DNA of 64,000 nt from JAQVSH01 sp964451605 (GTDB taxonomy: Bacteria > Bacteroidota > Bacteroidia > Bacteroidales > UBA4181), in NCBI GenBank assembly GCA_964451605.1, contig CAYVJA010000002.1, positions 34,925-98,924 on the forward strand, written 5' to 3'. Below the pieces are notes generated by a model. The model was not told the origin of the DNA. It did no database searches and saw only the letters and a program-made list of their open reading frames with translations. Within the stretch, counting starts at the first letter, position 1, and each line of letters starts with the position of its first letter. This document shows positions 8,606 through 18,333 of this stretch, in pieces. The position numbers and the translations under genes are program-made.

Positions 8606-11317
8606 ATGAGATCTTTTCTGTTTTTTGTGGCTTTGCTGCTATGTCCGGTTTTCCCGGTGCAGGGCGCTGAATTGCTTTCGGTTTATGAATTGCGGTGCGA
8701 AAACCGGATTAATCCGGTGGGTATTGATAAGACGACTCCCCGTTTCAGCTGGAAGTATAGCAGTTCGCAAAACGGTGCCGAGCAGAGTGCTTACCAGCTT
8801 ATGGTGGCAACTGATTCGGCTTTGCTGGCAAAGGGTAAGCCCGATCTCTGGGATTCAGGGAAGTGTAAATCGTCGGCTTCGCTGTGGGTTCCCTACGAAG
8901 GATTGCAGTTGGGTTCGGGGATGCCTCTCTATTGGAAGGTGAGGATCTGGGATGGCCGCGGAAAGGTTTCGGCATGGAGCCCTGTTGCGCAATGCAGCGT
9001 CGGGTTACTTTCCGAGACGGATTGGGGTAGCGCTTCGTACATTGGTTTTCCTACTGAGGCGGGGTATCGTGAGGCGCCTCAGGTTAAGCAGTTGTTTCGG
9101 GTGGAGAAACCAGGCGGAAGGCTCTTTCTGTACGTGAACTCTTTAGGGTATCATGAGGCCTATATCAATGGCCGGAAGGTGGGAGAGGGGGTGCTGGCTC
9201 CCGCGGTTTCGCAGTTTACGAAACGTTCGTATGTGGTGGCGTACGACATTACTCCGCTGGTAAAACCGGGCGACAACCAACTGATGTTGTGGCTGGGGAG
9301 TGGCTGGTATACCGAGAGCTTCCCCGGGGTGGTGCACAATGGCCCCTTGGTCAGGGCGCAGATAGAGCAGGTATCGGGTTCGCAACGTGAGCTGTTGGTG
9401 GCTACCGACGCTTCATGGAGAGGCCGTAAGAGTAGCTATACCCGGCAGGGCAATTGGCGCTACGAGGCATTGGGGGGTGAAACTCTTGATGGCCGGATGG
9501 CACAGACCGACCTGCTCCCTGAGGGGGCTCAAGGCAGAGAGTGGCTCCCTGTAACCGTGGTTTCGGTGCCCAGGCATGAGGCCTCTATGCAGCGGACAGA
9601 ACAGAATCTGATTACCGAGACCCTTTCGCCGGTAAAGATTACGGCTGTCGGAAAAGACACCTTCCTGGTAGATATGGGCAAGTGTCTTACCGGATGGGCC
9701 GATATCCGATTCCCGAGGCTGCAGAAATCGCAGCAGGTGGTGCTGGAGTTTGGCGATATCCTCGGTAAAAATGGTCGATTGGATCATCACAAACAGATTG
9801 ATCGCTATGTAGCCGCCGGAAGCGGAAGCGAACGGTTTGTCAATAAGTTTAACTATCACGGATTTCGCTATATCCGGATTATCAATCTGAAGGAGGCTCC
9901 GTCGGCCGACTCCATCAAGGCCTTCCTGATCCGTACCGGGTTCGAAACTGCCTCATCCTTTGCCTGTTCTGATCCGGATTTGAATCGTATCCACGACATG
10001 GTATCCTATACGCTTCAGTGTCTCAGTATGGGAGGGGTTATGGTCGACTGTCCCACCATTGAACGGTTGGGCTATGGCGGCGACGGTAACGCCTCGACCG
10101 AAACGGCTCAGACCCTGTTTAACCTCAATCCGATGTACCACGACTGGTTACAGGCGTGGGCCGATTGTCTCCGCGACGACGGAGGGATGCCGCATACCGC
10201 CCCCAATCCCTATCCGGCCGGCGGAGGTCCCTATTGGTGTGGCTTTATCATTACGGCCTCATGGCGAACCTACCTCCATTACGGTGATTCCGAGATTTTG
10301 GAGAAGTTTTACCCGGCCATGCAGAAGTGGTTGGGATATGCCGCTGCCTATTGGGGCGACGGGCTGTTGAAGGGCTGGCCCGAAACCGACTACCGTACCT
10401 GGTATCTGGGCGACTGGGCTACTCCGCGGGGTGTGAATCAAATGGATCCGGCTTCGGTGGGATTGGTGAACAACTGCTTTATGGCGGTCTGTTTCGACAA
10501 TATGCAAAAAATTGCCGGGGTGCTGGGTAAAACAGACGATGCAGCGCGCTATGCCCAACAAAAGTCGGATATCCAAAAACAGATTCATCTCCGCTTTTTC
10601 GATGCCCCAAAAGGGAGTTACGGAACCGGTTCGCAGATCGATTTTGCCTATCCGCTGCTGTCGGGCGTGGTACCCGCAGAGTTACGCAACGAGGTAACTT
10701 CGCGCTTTAAAGAGGCTACCGAAACCACCTGGCGAGGCCATCTCACCACCGGCCTGGTGGGGGTTCCTGTACTAACGGAGTGGGCGGTAAAGAACAGTGC
10801 GGCCGATTTTATGTACAACATGCTGAAAAAGCGCGACTATCCCGGTTACCTCTATATGATAGACAATGGAGCCACTACCACCTGGGAGCATTGGGACGGA
10901 GCCCGAAGCTGGATTCATAACTGCTACAACGGGATAGGTTCATGGTTTTATCAGGCCCCGGGAGGCATTCAACCCGTTGAAGAGGGGCCTGCCTTCCGGC
11001 AGATTCGGATCGAACCGCAAATACCGAAAGGGGTTACCTGGGCCAAAACCCGGAAGGAGACCCCTTACGGAACCCTTGTAGTAAACTGGACCCTGGAAAA
11101 TGGGGAGATAGAACTCTCGCTTCAGATTCCCTTTGGGAGTTGTGCCGAAGTGATGTTGCCTGCTGGCGTGAATCAGTACACATTAAACGGCAAATCCAGG
11201 CGAGTTGGTAGCAATCGCGGAACGGAAAACGTGGAGGAAAATCTACAGGGTGTTGCGTTGAAGGGAGGGAAGTACACACTGCGCGTCAGCGCATCAGAGC
11301 GCGAAGCGCAGCACTAG
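8606..11317 (+). CDS. Alpha-L-rhamnosidase, GH78
   Basis: Secreted 903-aa inverting rhamnosidase that should cut terminal alpha-rhamnose from pectin side chains or flavonoid glycosides. Signal peptide at 1-20; N-terminal beta-sandwich modules; an (alpha/alpha)6 barrel in the middle with VDCPTIERLGYGGDGNAS, where the Glu near residue 486 is the likely general acid; and a C-terminal beta-sandwich. The last nine residues (SASEREAQH) and the TAG stop are spelled by intergenic repeat R2, so the natural C-terminus has probably been replaced. A broken rhamnogalacturonan lyase at 27065 may act on the same polymer. Confidence 0.93.
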   Translation: MRSFLFFVALLLCPVFPVQGAELLSVYELRCENRINPVGIDKTTPRFSWKYSSSQNGAEQSAYQLMVATDSALLAKGKPDLWDSGKCKSSASLWVPYEGLQLGSGMPLYWKVRIWDGRGKVSAWSPVAQCSVGLLSETDWGSASYIGFPTEAGYREAPQVKQLFRVEKPGGRLFLYVNSLGYHEAYINGRKVGEGVLAPAVSQFTKRSYVVAYDITPLVKPGDNQLMLWLGSGWYTESFPGVVHNGPLVRAQIEQVSGSQRELLVATDASWRGRKSSYTRQGNWRYEALGGETLDGRMAQTDLLPEGAQGREWLPVTVVSVPRHEASMQRTEQNLITETLSPVKITAVGKDTFLVDMGKCLTGWADIRFPRLQKSQQVVLEFGDILGKNGRLDHHKQIDRYVAAGSGSERFVNKFNYHGFRYIRIINLKEAPSADSIKAFLIRTGFETASSFACSDPDLNRIHDMVSYTLQCLSMGGVMVDCPTIERLGYGGDGNASTETAQTLFNLNPMYHDWLQAWADCLRDDGGMPHTAPNPYPAGGGPYWCGFIITASWRTYLHYGDSEILEKFYPAMQKWLGYAAAYWGDGLLKGWPETDYRTWYLGDWATPRGVNQMDPASVGLVNNCFMAVCFDNMQKIAGVLGKTDDAARYAQQKSDIQKQIHLRFFDAPKGSYGTGSQIDFAYPLLSGVVPAELRNEVTSRFKEATETTWRGHLTTGLVGVPVLTEWAVKNSAADFMYNMLKKRDYPGYLYMIDNGATTTWEHWDGARSWIHNCYNGIGSWFYQAPGGIQPVEEGPAFRQIRIEPQIPKGVTWAKTRKETPYGTLVVNWTLENGEIELSLQIPFGSCAEVMLPAGVNQYTLNGKSRRVGSNRGTENVEENLQGVALKGGKYTLRVSASEREAQH

Positions 11318-11388
11318 AGCACTTGAAGCGCCATAGCGCTTCGAAGCATTAGAGCACTAATTAACCATTAACCATTCACCATTTGTTT
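11282..11388. repeat. Mosaic octamer/heptamer repeat locus R2
   Basis: Sits between the convergent GH78 and hybrid-kinase genes and overlaps both coding ends. From the kinase side (minus strand) it reads three heptamers (ATGGTGA, ATGGTTA, ATGGTTA), an octamer stretch AGTGCTCTAATGC, a hairpin (GAAGCGC-tatg-GCGCTTC), another AGTGCTCTAGTGC, and TGCGCTTCGCGC running into GH78. The GH78 stop is in a reversed octamer and the kinase stop is in a heptamer. Confidence 0.85.
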
Positions 11389-13677
11389 TGAGTCTGCTTT
11401 GGTAAGTTGCTCCCTGATCCGTGCAACCAGCAGCTCGGACGAGAAGGGTTTGCTGATATAGTCGGAGAAGCCCAGTTGATGTACTCTTTGCTCCTCTTCG
11501 TTATGCGCATAGGCCGTAATGGCAATAATCGGCATATCGGGCCTTTCGGCGCGAATGATCTGAGTGGCTTCGAAACCATCCATCACCGGCATACGAATAT
11601 CCATCAGAATCAGGTTTATCTCCGGGTGTTTTTGAGCCAGCTCAACCGCTATTTTCCCGTTTTCGGCACGCAGAATGTTCAGACTCAGACGGCTGAGAAG
11701 CTCTTTTATCAGGAGGTAATTGAGATCTTCGTCTTCGGCTACAAGAATGGTAGTCGATTGAAAGAGGGAGAGTTCGCGAACCGGTGCTTTCAACTTTTGA
11801 ATCTCAGAAACAGGAGGCATGCGGAAAGGAATCGATACCTTAAAGAGCGATCCCTCGCCGGGCGATGAGACCACCCTGATACTGCCTCCCATCAGTTCGA
11901 CATACGCTTTCGAAATGGCCAGGCCAAGACCCGAACCTCCATATTCGCGGTTGAGAGAGGCCTCTGCCTGCCTGAATTTCTGGAAGATGGCTTCCTGAGC
12001 GTCTATCGGGATCCCGATTCCGGAATCGAGAACAAAAAATTCGACCATTTCGCCATCCAAATCATATCCAAATTTGATCGAACCACTTTTGGTAAACTTG
12101 AAGGCATTATGGAGCAGGTTATGCATTATCTGGTAGAGCTTTGCCTCATCGACCATGAGTTTTGCAGCTTCGTCAGGAAGTCCTTTATGCAATTCGAAAG
12201 TCAGATGTCTGTGCTGTGCCTGCTTTTCGAAGTTGTTATACAACACCTGCATACTGCTGTTTATATTCACCAACGATTGGTGCAGACTCAGTTCTTCGGC
12301 CTCGATGGTGGCCATGTTAATCATATCGGAGATGATGGAAAGAAGATCTTGTCCGCTTTCAATAATGGTGTCGGCAAAGCTTTTTATTTTGTCGGGAGTG
12401 AGGTCGGGATTGTCGAGAAGGCGGGCAAAACCCATAATGGCATTCATGGGGGTGCGTACTTCGTGCGAGAGATTGTGCAGAAAGGCCGATTTGAGCCGAT
12501 CGCTCTCTTCGGCTTTCTCTTTGGCTGCAATAAAGCCGTCGAGGAGCCGTTTCCGATCGGTCACATCCTCCATGGTGAGAATGTAGTTGGTGAGTTTTCC
12601 ACCCGTATCCATCAGCGGATTGATTGATACCAACTGCCAGAAAATTTCTCCGTCTTTGGTCCGGTTTTCTATCTCGCCTCTCCAGGTAAGCCCGCTTCGC
12701 AATGCTTCCCACATGGCCCGGAAAGCCTCTTCGTTAACATGGCCCGGATTAAAAATCCGGGGTGGTTTCCCAATCAGCTCTTCGAGGGAATAATGGGTAA
12801 AGTCGGAGAAGGTTTTGTTCACAAATTCAACCCGACCTTCCGCATCCGTAATCATAATCGAGGCGGGATTTTGTTCTACAGCACGCGATAATACGCGCCA
12901 CTTCTTCTCGGCCTCCCGTTTTTCGGTAATGTCGGTGATAAATCCTTCCAGAAAGATCAGATCGTTGTTGTTTTGGCCAAAGATGCCGCGACCCCGCTCC
13001 CAGACCCAGCGAATCGTGCCGTCTTTCCGGACAATCCGATATTCCGATTCGAACGTCTCCTTAAATCGCAACACCTCTTCCCAGTGGGTGAAGAGATATT
13101 CGCGGTCGTCGGGATGAATGATATCATTGAAAGAGCGCTCTCTGTTCTGTACTATCTCTTGGGGCCGATACCCGGTAATCTCGCCAAACCCCTGACTGAC
13201 ATAGTGCATAGTCCAGCTCTGGTCGGCAGCGCATCGATAGACAAAACCGGGCAGGTTTTGGATCAGTCGGCTCAAGGTGGCTTCGCTTTTAAGGGGTAAA
13301 GAGGGTGTGTCGTTTGGAGCGGGCTCAACGTAGTTAACCTGCTGAGTCGGAATCGGCGATTCGGAGTCTAAAAGAAGTTCGCGGTGCAGTTTGTCGAGCA
13401 GGATTCCCACCAGTTGCGAAGCATTTCTTACCGGACCATACCAATCCTGACTGAAATCGGCCTCCCGGCTGAAGTGAAGAAAGCCAAAGGCGTAGCCTTC
13501 TGCCGAAACCGGCAGATTGGGAAGAGGGGGTTGCTTTCCGGCAGGAATCCAGGAGAACCGGAGAGAGGGCAGGTAACTGTTTAGCCGGGTCACAAATTGC
13601 TGAACCAACTCATTAGGGTCGCGAATCAGCGAAAGAGAAACCGTAAGTTGCAGGATGCTGTTTGCCAGATGGGTCAT
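11368..13677 (-). CDS. Hybrid sensor histidine kinase (PAS-PAS-HisKA-HATPase-REC)
   Basis: Soluble 769-aa hybrid kinase with no evident signal peptide or membrane segment. An N-terminal GAF-like region (1-110) is followed by PAS 1 with a PAC motif (about 130-260), PAS 2 (about 265-385), HisKA with SHEVRTP (His near 403), HATPase_c with SGIGIP and GGSGLGLAIS, and a C-terminal receiver with ILMDIRMPVMDG (Asp near 692). Input signal unknown, probably cytoplasmic. No separate response regulator is adjacent. The C-terminal residues MVNG and the TAA stop are formed by heptamer repeats. Confidence 0.9.
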   Translation of the reverse strand: MTHLANSILQLTVSLSLIRDPNELVQQFVTRLNSYLPSLRFSWIPAGKQPPLPNLPVSAEGYAFGFLHFSREADFSQDWYGPVRNASQLVGILLDKLHRELLLDSESPIPTQQVNYVEPAPNDTPSLPLKSEATLSRLIQNLPGFVYRCAADQSWTMHYVSQGFGEITGYRPQEIVQNRERSFNDIIHPDDREYLFTHWEEVLRFKETFESEYRIVRKDGTIRWVWERGRGIFGQNNNDLIFLEGFITDITEKREAEKKWRVLSRAVEQNPASIMITDAEGRVEFVNKTFSDFTHYSLEELIGKPPRIFNPGHVNEEAFRAMWEALRSGLTWRGEIENRTKDGEIFWQLVSINPLMDTGGKLTNYILTMEDVTDRKRLLDGFIAAKEKAEESDRLKSAFLHNLSHEVRTPMNAIMGFARLLDNPDLTPDKIKSFADTIIESGQDLLSIISDMINMATIEAEELSLHQSLVNINSSMQVLYNNFEKQAQHRHLTFELHKGLPDEAAKLMVDEAKLYQIMHNLLHNAFKFTKSGSIKFGYDLDGEMVEFFVLDSGIGIPIDAQEAIFQKFRQAEASLNREYGGSGLGLAISKAYVELMGGSIRVVSSPGEGSLFKVSIPFRMPPVSEIQKLKAPVRELSLFQSTTILVAEDEDLNYLLIKELLSRLSLNILRAENGKIAVELAQKHPEINLILMDIRMPVMDGFEATQIIRAERPDMPIIAITAYAHNEEEQRVHQLGFSDYISKPFSSELLVARIREQLTKADSKQMVNG

Positions 13678-13782
13678 ATGCCTCTACGCTTCGCGGTGAT
13701 TGCCATTTACGGGGTAGGCTGGTTTTAGGCAGCCTGAAAGTAAAGATAGCGTAATTTTTTGCGATATTGACAACCCGAAAGG

Positions 13783-15054
13783 CTATTGTTCGATGGGTTG
13801 GTAAGGAATTTTACACCAGAATCGGGATCCGACACCCAGTTGCGATGAGGCGCCAATGGTTCCCTGCATCTTCTCTATGATGCTTTTGCAGATGGCAAGC
13901 CCTAGTCCGGTTCCGGTGAAGTCGGTATTGAGACGAACATAGGGATTAAAAATGGTCTCCAGTTCGGCCTGAGGAATGCCGATTCCGGAGTCTTCTACAT
14001 ACAATTCGAGCATCGACCCATCCATTTGCCAGCCCATCCGAATCACTCCCACAGAGGTGAATTTCAATGCGTTATTCAGGAAGTTCCCAATCATCTGCAT
14101 GAGTCGGTTGGGATCTGTAAGAATATAACAGACGGGAAGAGCAGGGAGAAAATCTATCACAACGTGACGTCCTAATTTACTGTTTGCCGATTCGATGAGG
14201 GTGGTAAAACAGTCGTTGAGATTGGTAATGGTGTTGCGAAAAGATATAGTGCCAGCCTCTATTTTCGAGAGATCGAGGATATCTGAGATAAGCTGTAACA
14301 AAAGCTCGTTATTTTTCTCGATGATGGAAAAATACTTTAGTCTTTCAGTTATTTCGTCGGTTTCGGCAAGTAGTTTCGAGAAGCCTACTATGGCATTAAG
14401 GGGGGTTCGGATGTCGTGGCTCATGTTGGCCAAAAAGGCCATTTTTCTGCGTGCCGATGATTCGGTTTCGAGAAGCTTTTTCTGTAAACTTCTGTTAACG
14501 CGGTTCTGAAGCTGGCAGGTAAACAACGGCATAGTGCCGCGGTAGTATTCTAAGAGTTCAACCTGCGATTTTCGGCCTGTATATCCATGCGACTCCATGC
14601 AGATCACACCCCATAGTTGCGTGGTATTCCACAGATAGAGCATGACGGAGTGAGTGTTACCATCGGATTTCTTGTCGGGAAGGCTCTTTGAGAAGGGAAG
14701 CCGCGAATGAATAAGCAAGGAGTGGTTTATACCGCGTCCTCCTCCCTGTATACGGAGGCGGTGTAAGGGAACCGAAGGTAGTAAAGGGGGGAGCGGGGAT
14801 TTCGAAAAGTCGCCGGTCTCGGCACACAACACCATCTCCTTTTCGTCCGAAGCGTAGCGGTAGAAGCTTACCCTTTCGGTCTGAAAAATTTCCCGAAGCA
14901 ATCGAAGCAGCGACTCATCGATCATCTCCGGGCTGCACTCCTCCAGAAGTTGTTGCAGGCACTTCGAGAATGAAACGGTAATTTCGTCGGGTCCGGATAT
15001 TCCCATATCGGCAGCCCTTATCTCCTCGTCGGCCTGTGGCCTTAACGTGTTCAT
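13783..15054 (-). CDS. Soluble sensor histidine kinase (GAF-like + HisKA + HATPase)
   Basis: 423 aa. Residues about 30-180 look like a GAF-type sensor (SFYRYASDEKEMVLC ... WGVICMESHGY). A short coiled stretch leads to HisKA with MSHDIRTPLNA (His213) and HATPase_c with NALKF, DSGIGIP and GTGLGLAIC. There is no receiver and no transmembrane segment. It lies just upstream of the hybrid kinase on the same strand, about 105 nt apart, and may be cotranscribed or phosphorylate the neighbour's receiver; that is inference. Confidence 0.88.
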   Translation of the reverse strand: MNTLRPQADEEIRAADMGISGPDEITVSFSKCLQQLLEECSPEMIDESLLRLLREIFQTERVSFYRYASDEKEMVLCAETGDFSKSPLPPLLPSVPLHRLRIQGGGRGINHSLLIHSRLPFSKSLPDKKSDGNTHSVMLYLWNTTQLWGVICMESHGYTGRKSQVELLEYYRGTMPLFTCQLQNRVNRSLQKKLLETESSARRKMAFLANMSHDIRTPLNAIVGFSKLLAETDEITERLKYFSIIEKNNELLLQLISDILDLSKIEAGTISFRNTITNLNDCFTTLIESANSKLGRHVVIDFLPALPVCYILTDPNRLMQMIGNFLNNALKFTSVGVIRMGWQMDGSMLELYVEDSGIGIPQAELETIFNPYVRLNTDFTGTGLGLAICKSIIEKMQGTIGASSQLGVGSRFWCKIPYQPIEQ

Positions 15055-15154
15055 CTGTACATTCGAATACCTTTAGGTTCGAAAAAATTACGTCCGAAAT
15101 CGCATCAAAACACAGATGTAATTTTCTTTTGAATTAATCTGGCAAATGCCAATA

Positions 15155-15194
15155 AAAAAGAGGGTTTTCCTGTAGGCAGGAAAACCCTCTTTTT
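15155..15194. terminator. Rho-independent terminator after the ferredoxin gene
   Basis: A perfect 18-bp stem (15155-15172 with 15177-15194) around a TAGG loop, bordered by A-tract and T-tract. It follows the minus-strand ferredoxin, and the symmetry makes it potentially bidirectional. Confidence 0.85.
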
Positions 15195-15214
15195 GCATAG
15201 ATGAGCACGGTTCC

Positions 15215-15385
15215 TTATTCCGGATGGATGGCTTCTACCGGACAAACGTCCGCACAAGCTCCGCAATCAGTACAGATTTCGGGGTCAATTGAGTACACAT
15301 CGCCTTCGGAAATGGCTTCAACCGGACATTCTCCGATGCAGCTGCCACATGCCGTGCAATCGTTGGGATTAATTTTGTGAGGCAT
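15215..15385 (-). CDS. 2[4Fe-4S] ferredoxin, 56 aa
   Basis: Small low-potential electron carrier. Two classic cluster motifs, CTACGSCIGECP (C10, C13, C16, C20) and CTDCGACADVCP (C38, C41, C44, C48), each CxxCxxCxxxCP, hold two [4Fe-4S] clusters. The length and the repeat of P-V-E-A-I after each motif are typical of clostridial-type ferredoxins. Its own promoter (15415-15446) and a strong terminator make it a single-gene transcript. Likely partners in anaerobes are pyruvate:ferredoxin oxidoreductase and hydrogenase; none is in this window. Confidence 0.95.
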   Translation of the reverse strand: MPHKINPNDCTACGSCIGECPVEAISEGDVYSIDPEICTDCGACADVCPVEAIHPE

Positions 15386-15414
15386 TGTTCTGTTTTTTTG
15401 GTGAATAAGTGACG

Positions 15415-15446
15415 CAAAGCTATTTTATTTTTCGCTGAATTACAAA
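15415..15446 (-). promoter_or_regulatory. Bacteroidota-type promoter for the ferredoxin gene
   Basis: On the minus strand TTTG (15446-15443), 20 nt, TAGCTTTG (15422-15415). The match to TTTG / N19-21 / TAnnTTTG is exact, and it lies 30 nt ahead of the ferredoxin ATG. Confidence 0.8.
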
Positions 15447-15457
15447 AAGCGATGGAG

Positions 15458-17668
15458 TTATTCTTTGATCAATCTGATATGGTCTATCAGCACCCGATTA
15501 TCGGATCCATTCATATTTTCGTTCTGCGATTCATATTCGATGCTTATTGTATGACTCCCTTTCGACAGACGCGCACGAAGCGGGTTGCTGTATGCCCAAT
15601 CCGACCAGGCGTTTTCGCCCCGTTGAGGCATCACAAAGGCATCGAGTTGGGTGTTGTCGACATAGAGTTGCCGAATGGCACATTTGTCACCCCCATCAAT
15701 GGGCCCGTTGCCATTCGCATAGCGGACATCTATAAGATAGACATTCAATTTGTCGATGTTTACGGTATATTTCAGAACCCGGTTGCTCTTTGTGGTGAGA
15801 TCCAGAAACCCGTTTCCCGTAAATCCTGTTGCGTTGAAAGAGGAGCGGGGTGCCGCAGATTCTGCCTCAACAATCTGGGTAGCCTGCGTGGGACTGAACA
15901 GGAAGGGAGCACCGCCGTACACCGAATAACCGTTCTTGTCGGATGCTGCAAATATAAACTCGGCACTCAGGGCACTCTCTGTTAGGGTGAAGGCAGGCTC
16001 TGTGAGCTCTTTAACCACTGTTCCGTTCTGGAACACCTGGAATTTGGTAATGTCTTCGCGGGCAGAGAAGTTGAAAACGTTGTTCTCTTGTTTATACTGC
16101 AGATCGGGAGCCGCGGCAACGATGGGTTGAATGTTCAGCGTTGATTCCTGTTTCTGACCATTCATCTCAATCTCGATGGTATGGGCACCTTCCATTTCGG
16201 CGGGAATGTAGAATTTCTCGGATGGAGCCCCGTCTATTTTAAATGAACGGATACCGGTACCAAAGCCTGAAAGGGTAATGTCGAGAACGGCTTTCCTGTA
16301 TTTCAGCCCCGAAAGTTTTTTTACTCCTCCCAGTTTTTCGGGAACAATAGGGAAAAATGCCAGACCTTTGGCCTGAAAATCAAGGCCGAAATAGACCCTG
16401 AATACCACCGACAGATTGGCAGCAATACTCCAGAGGTGTCCGTCGGCTTTGGCTACCTGTGCTTCTGTTCCACCAGTTTGCGATGATACCGCCAGTCGGT
16501 TGGAAAGGAGCAGTGAGGCAGGCCGATAGATAGAGGAGATGGCATAAAGGGCTGCCGTGGCGTTTTTGCTCTTGGCAGCGGCCCATGCCCAGTATCCGTT
16601 AACCATGGGGTAGATCGACCCGCTTACACCCGGCTCGTTGGGAGCTCCTGCCGGAAACGAGGCGGGAAGGCCAAAGGGGGTGCCGGGAGTTTGAGCAAGC
16701 AGACTGGCCGATTGTTGGTCGTTGGCAATATCGAAGAGAACCGAGAGAGCCTCTCCCAGCGATTCGGCACGGTTGGAGGGAATGTGAAAATTACGTCCGT
16801 ACAGGAATTCATTGTAGTACCCTTTTTCAGGATTCCACAAATATTTATTGATTCCGATGGAGACCTTTTTCGATTGGGCCATGAAACCTCCCGAGGGTTG
16901 TCCCAGCTCGGCAGCCATCTGTTCGGCCACCCGGAACACCTGATAGTAGGTGGCATTGTTGGTAAGACTCATGGTGGTGAATACATCAACCGGTTCCATG
17001 TAGGAGGGGAGGTTCTTTCCCGGTGTTCCTCTGAAGTACGATCCGCCCGAGATCAAAGAGTACTGGCGGTTCAAGAGTACCTTGAGATCTTCGTTGAGTG
17101 CATTGACGGTAACCCCGTAAGCATCCATAAGAAAGTTTTTGTCGCCGGTAATTTTGTAGTAGTCCCACGCCGAGAGAATCCAGGAGACACGGTCGACCCA
17201 TACTGGCCAGGAGCCGCCTAAGCCGGGCTCCTGTAAAATGCGACCTGCCTTTACCTTGCTTGTAAGCGTGGCTTTCACGGCTTCCGGAGCCACAACTCCC
17301 AGGCCAAGAAATCCGGCATACCCGATATCACGGGTGGAGATATCTGACGCACCTTTCGACGAAACCAACCTCCCTTCGGGGGTAAGGTTACGTGACAACT
17401 CTTCTACAGAAAGGTTGTACATGGCCTCTGTGATAGGGATGTCGGAGGTAAAGCGCGGAAAGGCCGACAGGTCGGCCGACAGCTTCCAGCTTCCGGCCTG
17501 TTCGAAATCCGATTCAATCTCGGTTGCCGAAATTACAGTGGCCGCCGATTTTTCTTGTTCAACTTTGTCGGCGTAAAGTTTGTATGCATCGGTTTTAAAG
17601 AGCGAGGTATCGTTACATGCCGAAAGGATGAATAACGACGCCAGGAGAAGAAAAGCGATTCTGTTCAT
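15458..17668 (-). CDS. Lipoprotein with six-hairpin glycosidase-like domain and C-terminal carbohydrate-binding-type module
   Basis: 736 aa. A lipoprotein signal ends FILSAC with lipidated Cys18, so it is probably on the cell surface or periplasmic face. Residues about 75-480 show (alpha/alpha)6-barrel features (GGSWPVWVDRVSWILSAWDYY, YLWNPEKGYYNEF, GVSGSIYPMVNGYWAWAA). A beta-sandwich linker follows, then residues about 590-736 look like a CBM6/35-type module (VEAESAA, SKGSHTISIEYES, NRVLIDHIRL). I cannot assign a GH family or substrate. Context with GH78 suggests polysaccharide breakdown. It has no neighbouring SusC/D pair in the window. Confidence 0.7.
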   Translation of the reverse strand: MNRIAFLLLASLFILSACNDTSLFKTDAYKLYADKVEQEKSAATVISATEIESDFEQAGSWKLSADLSAFPRFTSDIPITEAMYNLSVEELSRNLTPEGRLVSSKGASDISTRDIGYAGFLGLGVVAPEAVKATLTSKVKAGRILQEPGLGGSWPVWVDRVSWILSAWDYYKITGDKNFLMDAYGVTVNALNEDLKVLLNRQYSLISGGSYFRGTPGKNLPSYMEPVDVFTTMSLTNNATYYQVFRVAEQMAAELGQPSGGFMAQSKKVSIGINKYLWNPEKGYYNEFLYGRNFHIPSNRAESLGEALSVLFDIANDQQSASLLAQTPGTPFGLPASFPAGAPNEPGVSGSIYPMVNGYWAWAAAKSKNATAALYAISSIYRPASLLLSNRLAVSSQTGGTEAQVAKADGHLWSIAANLSVVFRVYFGLDFQAKGLAFFPIVPEKLGGVKKLSGLKYRKAVLDITLSGFGTGIRSFKIDGAPSEKFYIPAEMEGAHTIEIEMNGQKQESTLNIQPIVAAAPDLQYKQENNVFNFSAREDITKFQVFQNGTVVKELTEPAFTLTESALSAEFIFAASDKNGYSVYGGAPFLFSPTQATQIVEAESAAPRSSFNATGFTGNGFLDLTTKSNRVLKYTVNIDKLNVYLIDVRYANGNGPIDGGDKCAIRQLYVDNTQLDAFVMPQRGENAWSDWAYSNPLRARLSKGSHTISIEYESQNENMNGSDNRVLIDHIRLIKE

Positions 17669-17781
17669 ACTATGTAGGTTTAGACGAGTTAGTTTCGTTG
17701 CGAACTAAAGGTAAAGTTATACCCTTTTTTGGATAACTACACAGAAAAACTTATCTTTCATTCACAACAAGTCGCTTTCGC

Positions 17782-18333
17782 ATGAGCCCCTCCGATTTAT
17801 TCAATTTTCTCTCGCAACGCCAAAGTGTGCGGAGTTTTCTGCCACAACCTGTCGAACCCGAAAAGCTTACCCGATGTCTCGAAGCCGCCCGGCTTGCTCC
17901 CTCGGCATGTAACGCTCAGCCCTGGACTTTTGTCGTGGTGACAGAGCCCCTTTTGCGGGAACAGGTGGCCGAAGCAGCGTCAGGAGGAGTGCTCCCGCTG
18001 AACCATTTCACCCGGCAGGCTCCGGTATTAATTGTGGTGGTAAGAGAATCGCCCAACTTCACTTCGGGTGTGGGTCAGGCCGTGAAAAACAAGGAGTTCA
18101 CCGTGATGGACGTGGGTATGGCCACACTGCAACTCTCGCTCCAGGCCACAGCCGAAGGGCTGGGGAGCTGCATCCTGGGCTGGTTCAACGAAAAGCGGGT
18201 TAAAGAGCTGCTGGCCATTCCCCTCCGAAAAAGAGCCGAATTACTAGTGGCGCTCGGCTACCCGGCCTCGCCCGGCATTCGGCCCAAACTGCGCAAACCT
18301 CTGGCGGAGATAGTGAGGTATAACCGGTACTAA
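17782..18333 (+). CDS. Nitroreductase-family flavoprotein
   Basis: 183 aa. Typical NADH/NADPH:FMN nitroreductase: RQSVRSFLPQPVE binds FMN phosphate, LAPSACNAQPWTFVVV is the second hallmark, and GSCILGWFNEKRVKELL is near the end. It transfers electrons from NAD(P)H to nitro, quinone or other acceptors in the cytoplasm. Natural substrate unknown. Its stop TAA lies 3 nt before octamer array R3. Confidence 0.88.
   Translation: MSPSDLFNFLSQRQSVRSFLPQPVEPEKLTRCLEAARLAPSACNAQPWTFVVVTEPLLREQVAEAASGGVLPLNHFTRQAPVLIVVVRESPNFTSGVGQAVKNKEFTVMDVGMATLQLSLQATAEGLGSCILGWFNEKRVKELLAIPLRKRAELLVALGYPASPGIRPKLRKPLAEIVRYNRY

Noticed and set aside
15235..15417. 60-codon minus-strand frame over the ferredoxin gene
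   Set aside because: It is out of frame with the 56-aa ferredoxin, whose eight cysteines and own promoter and terminator are decisive.
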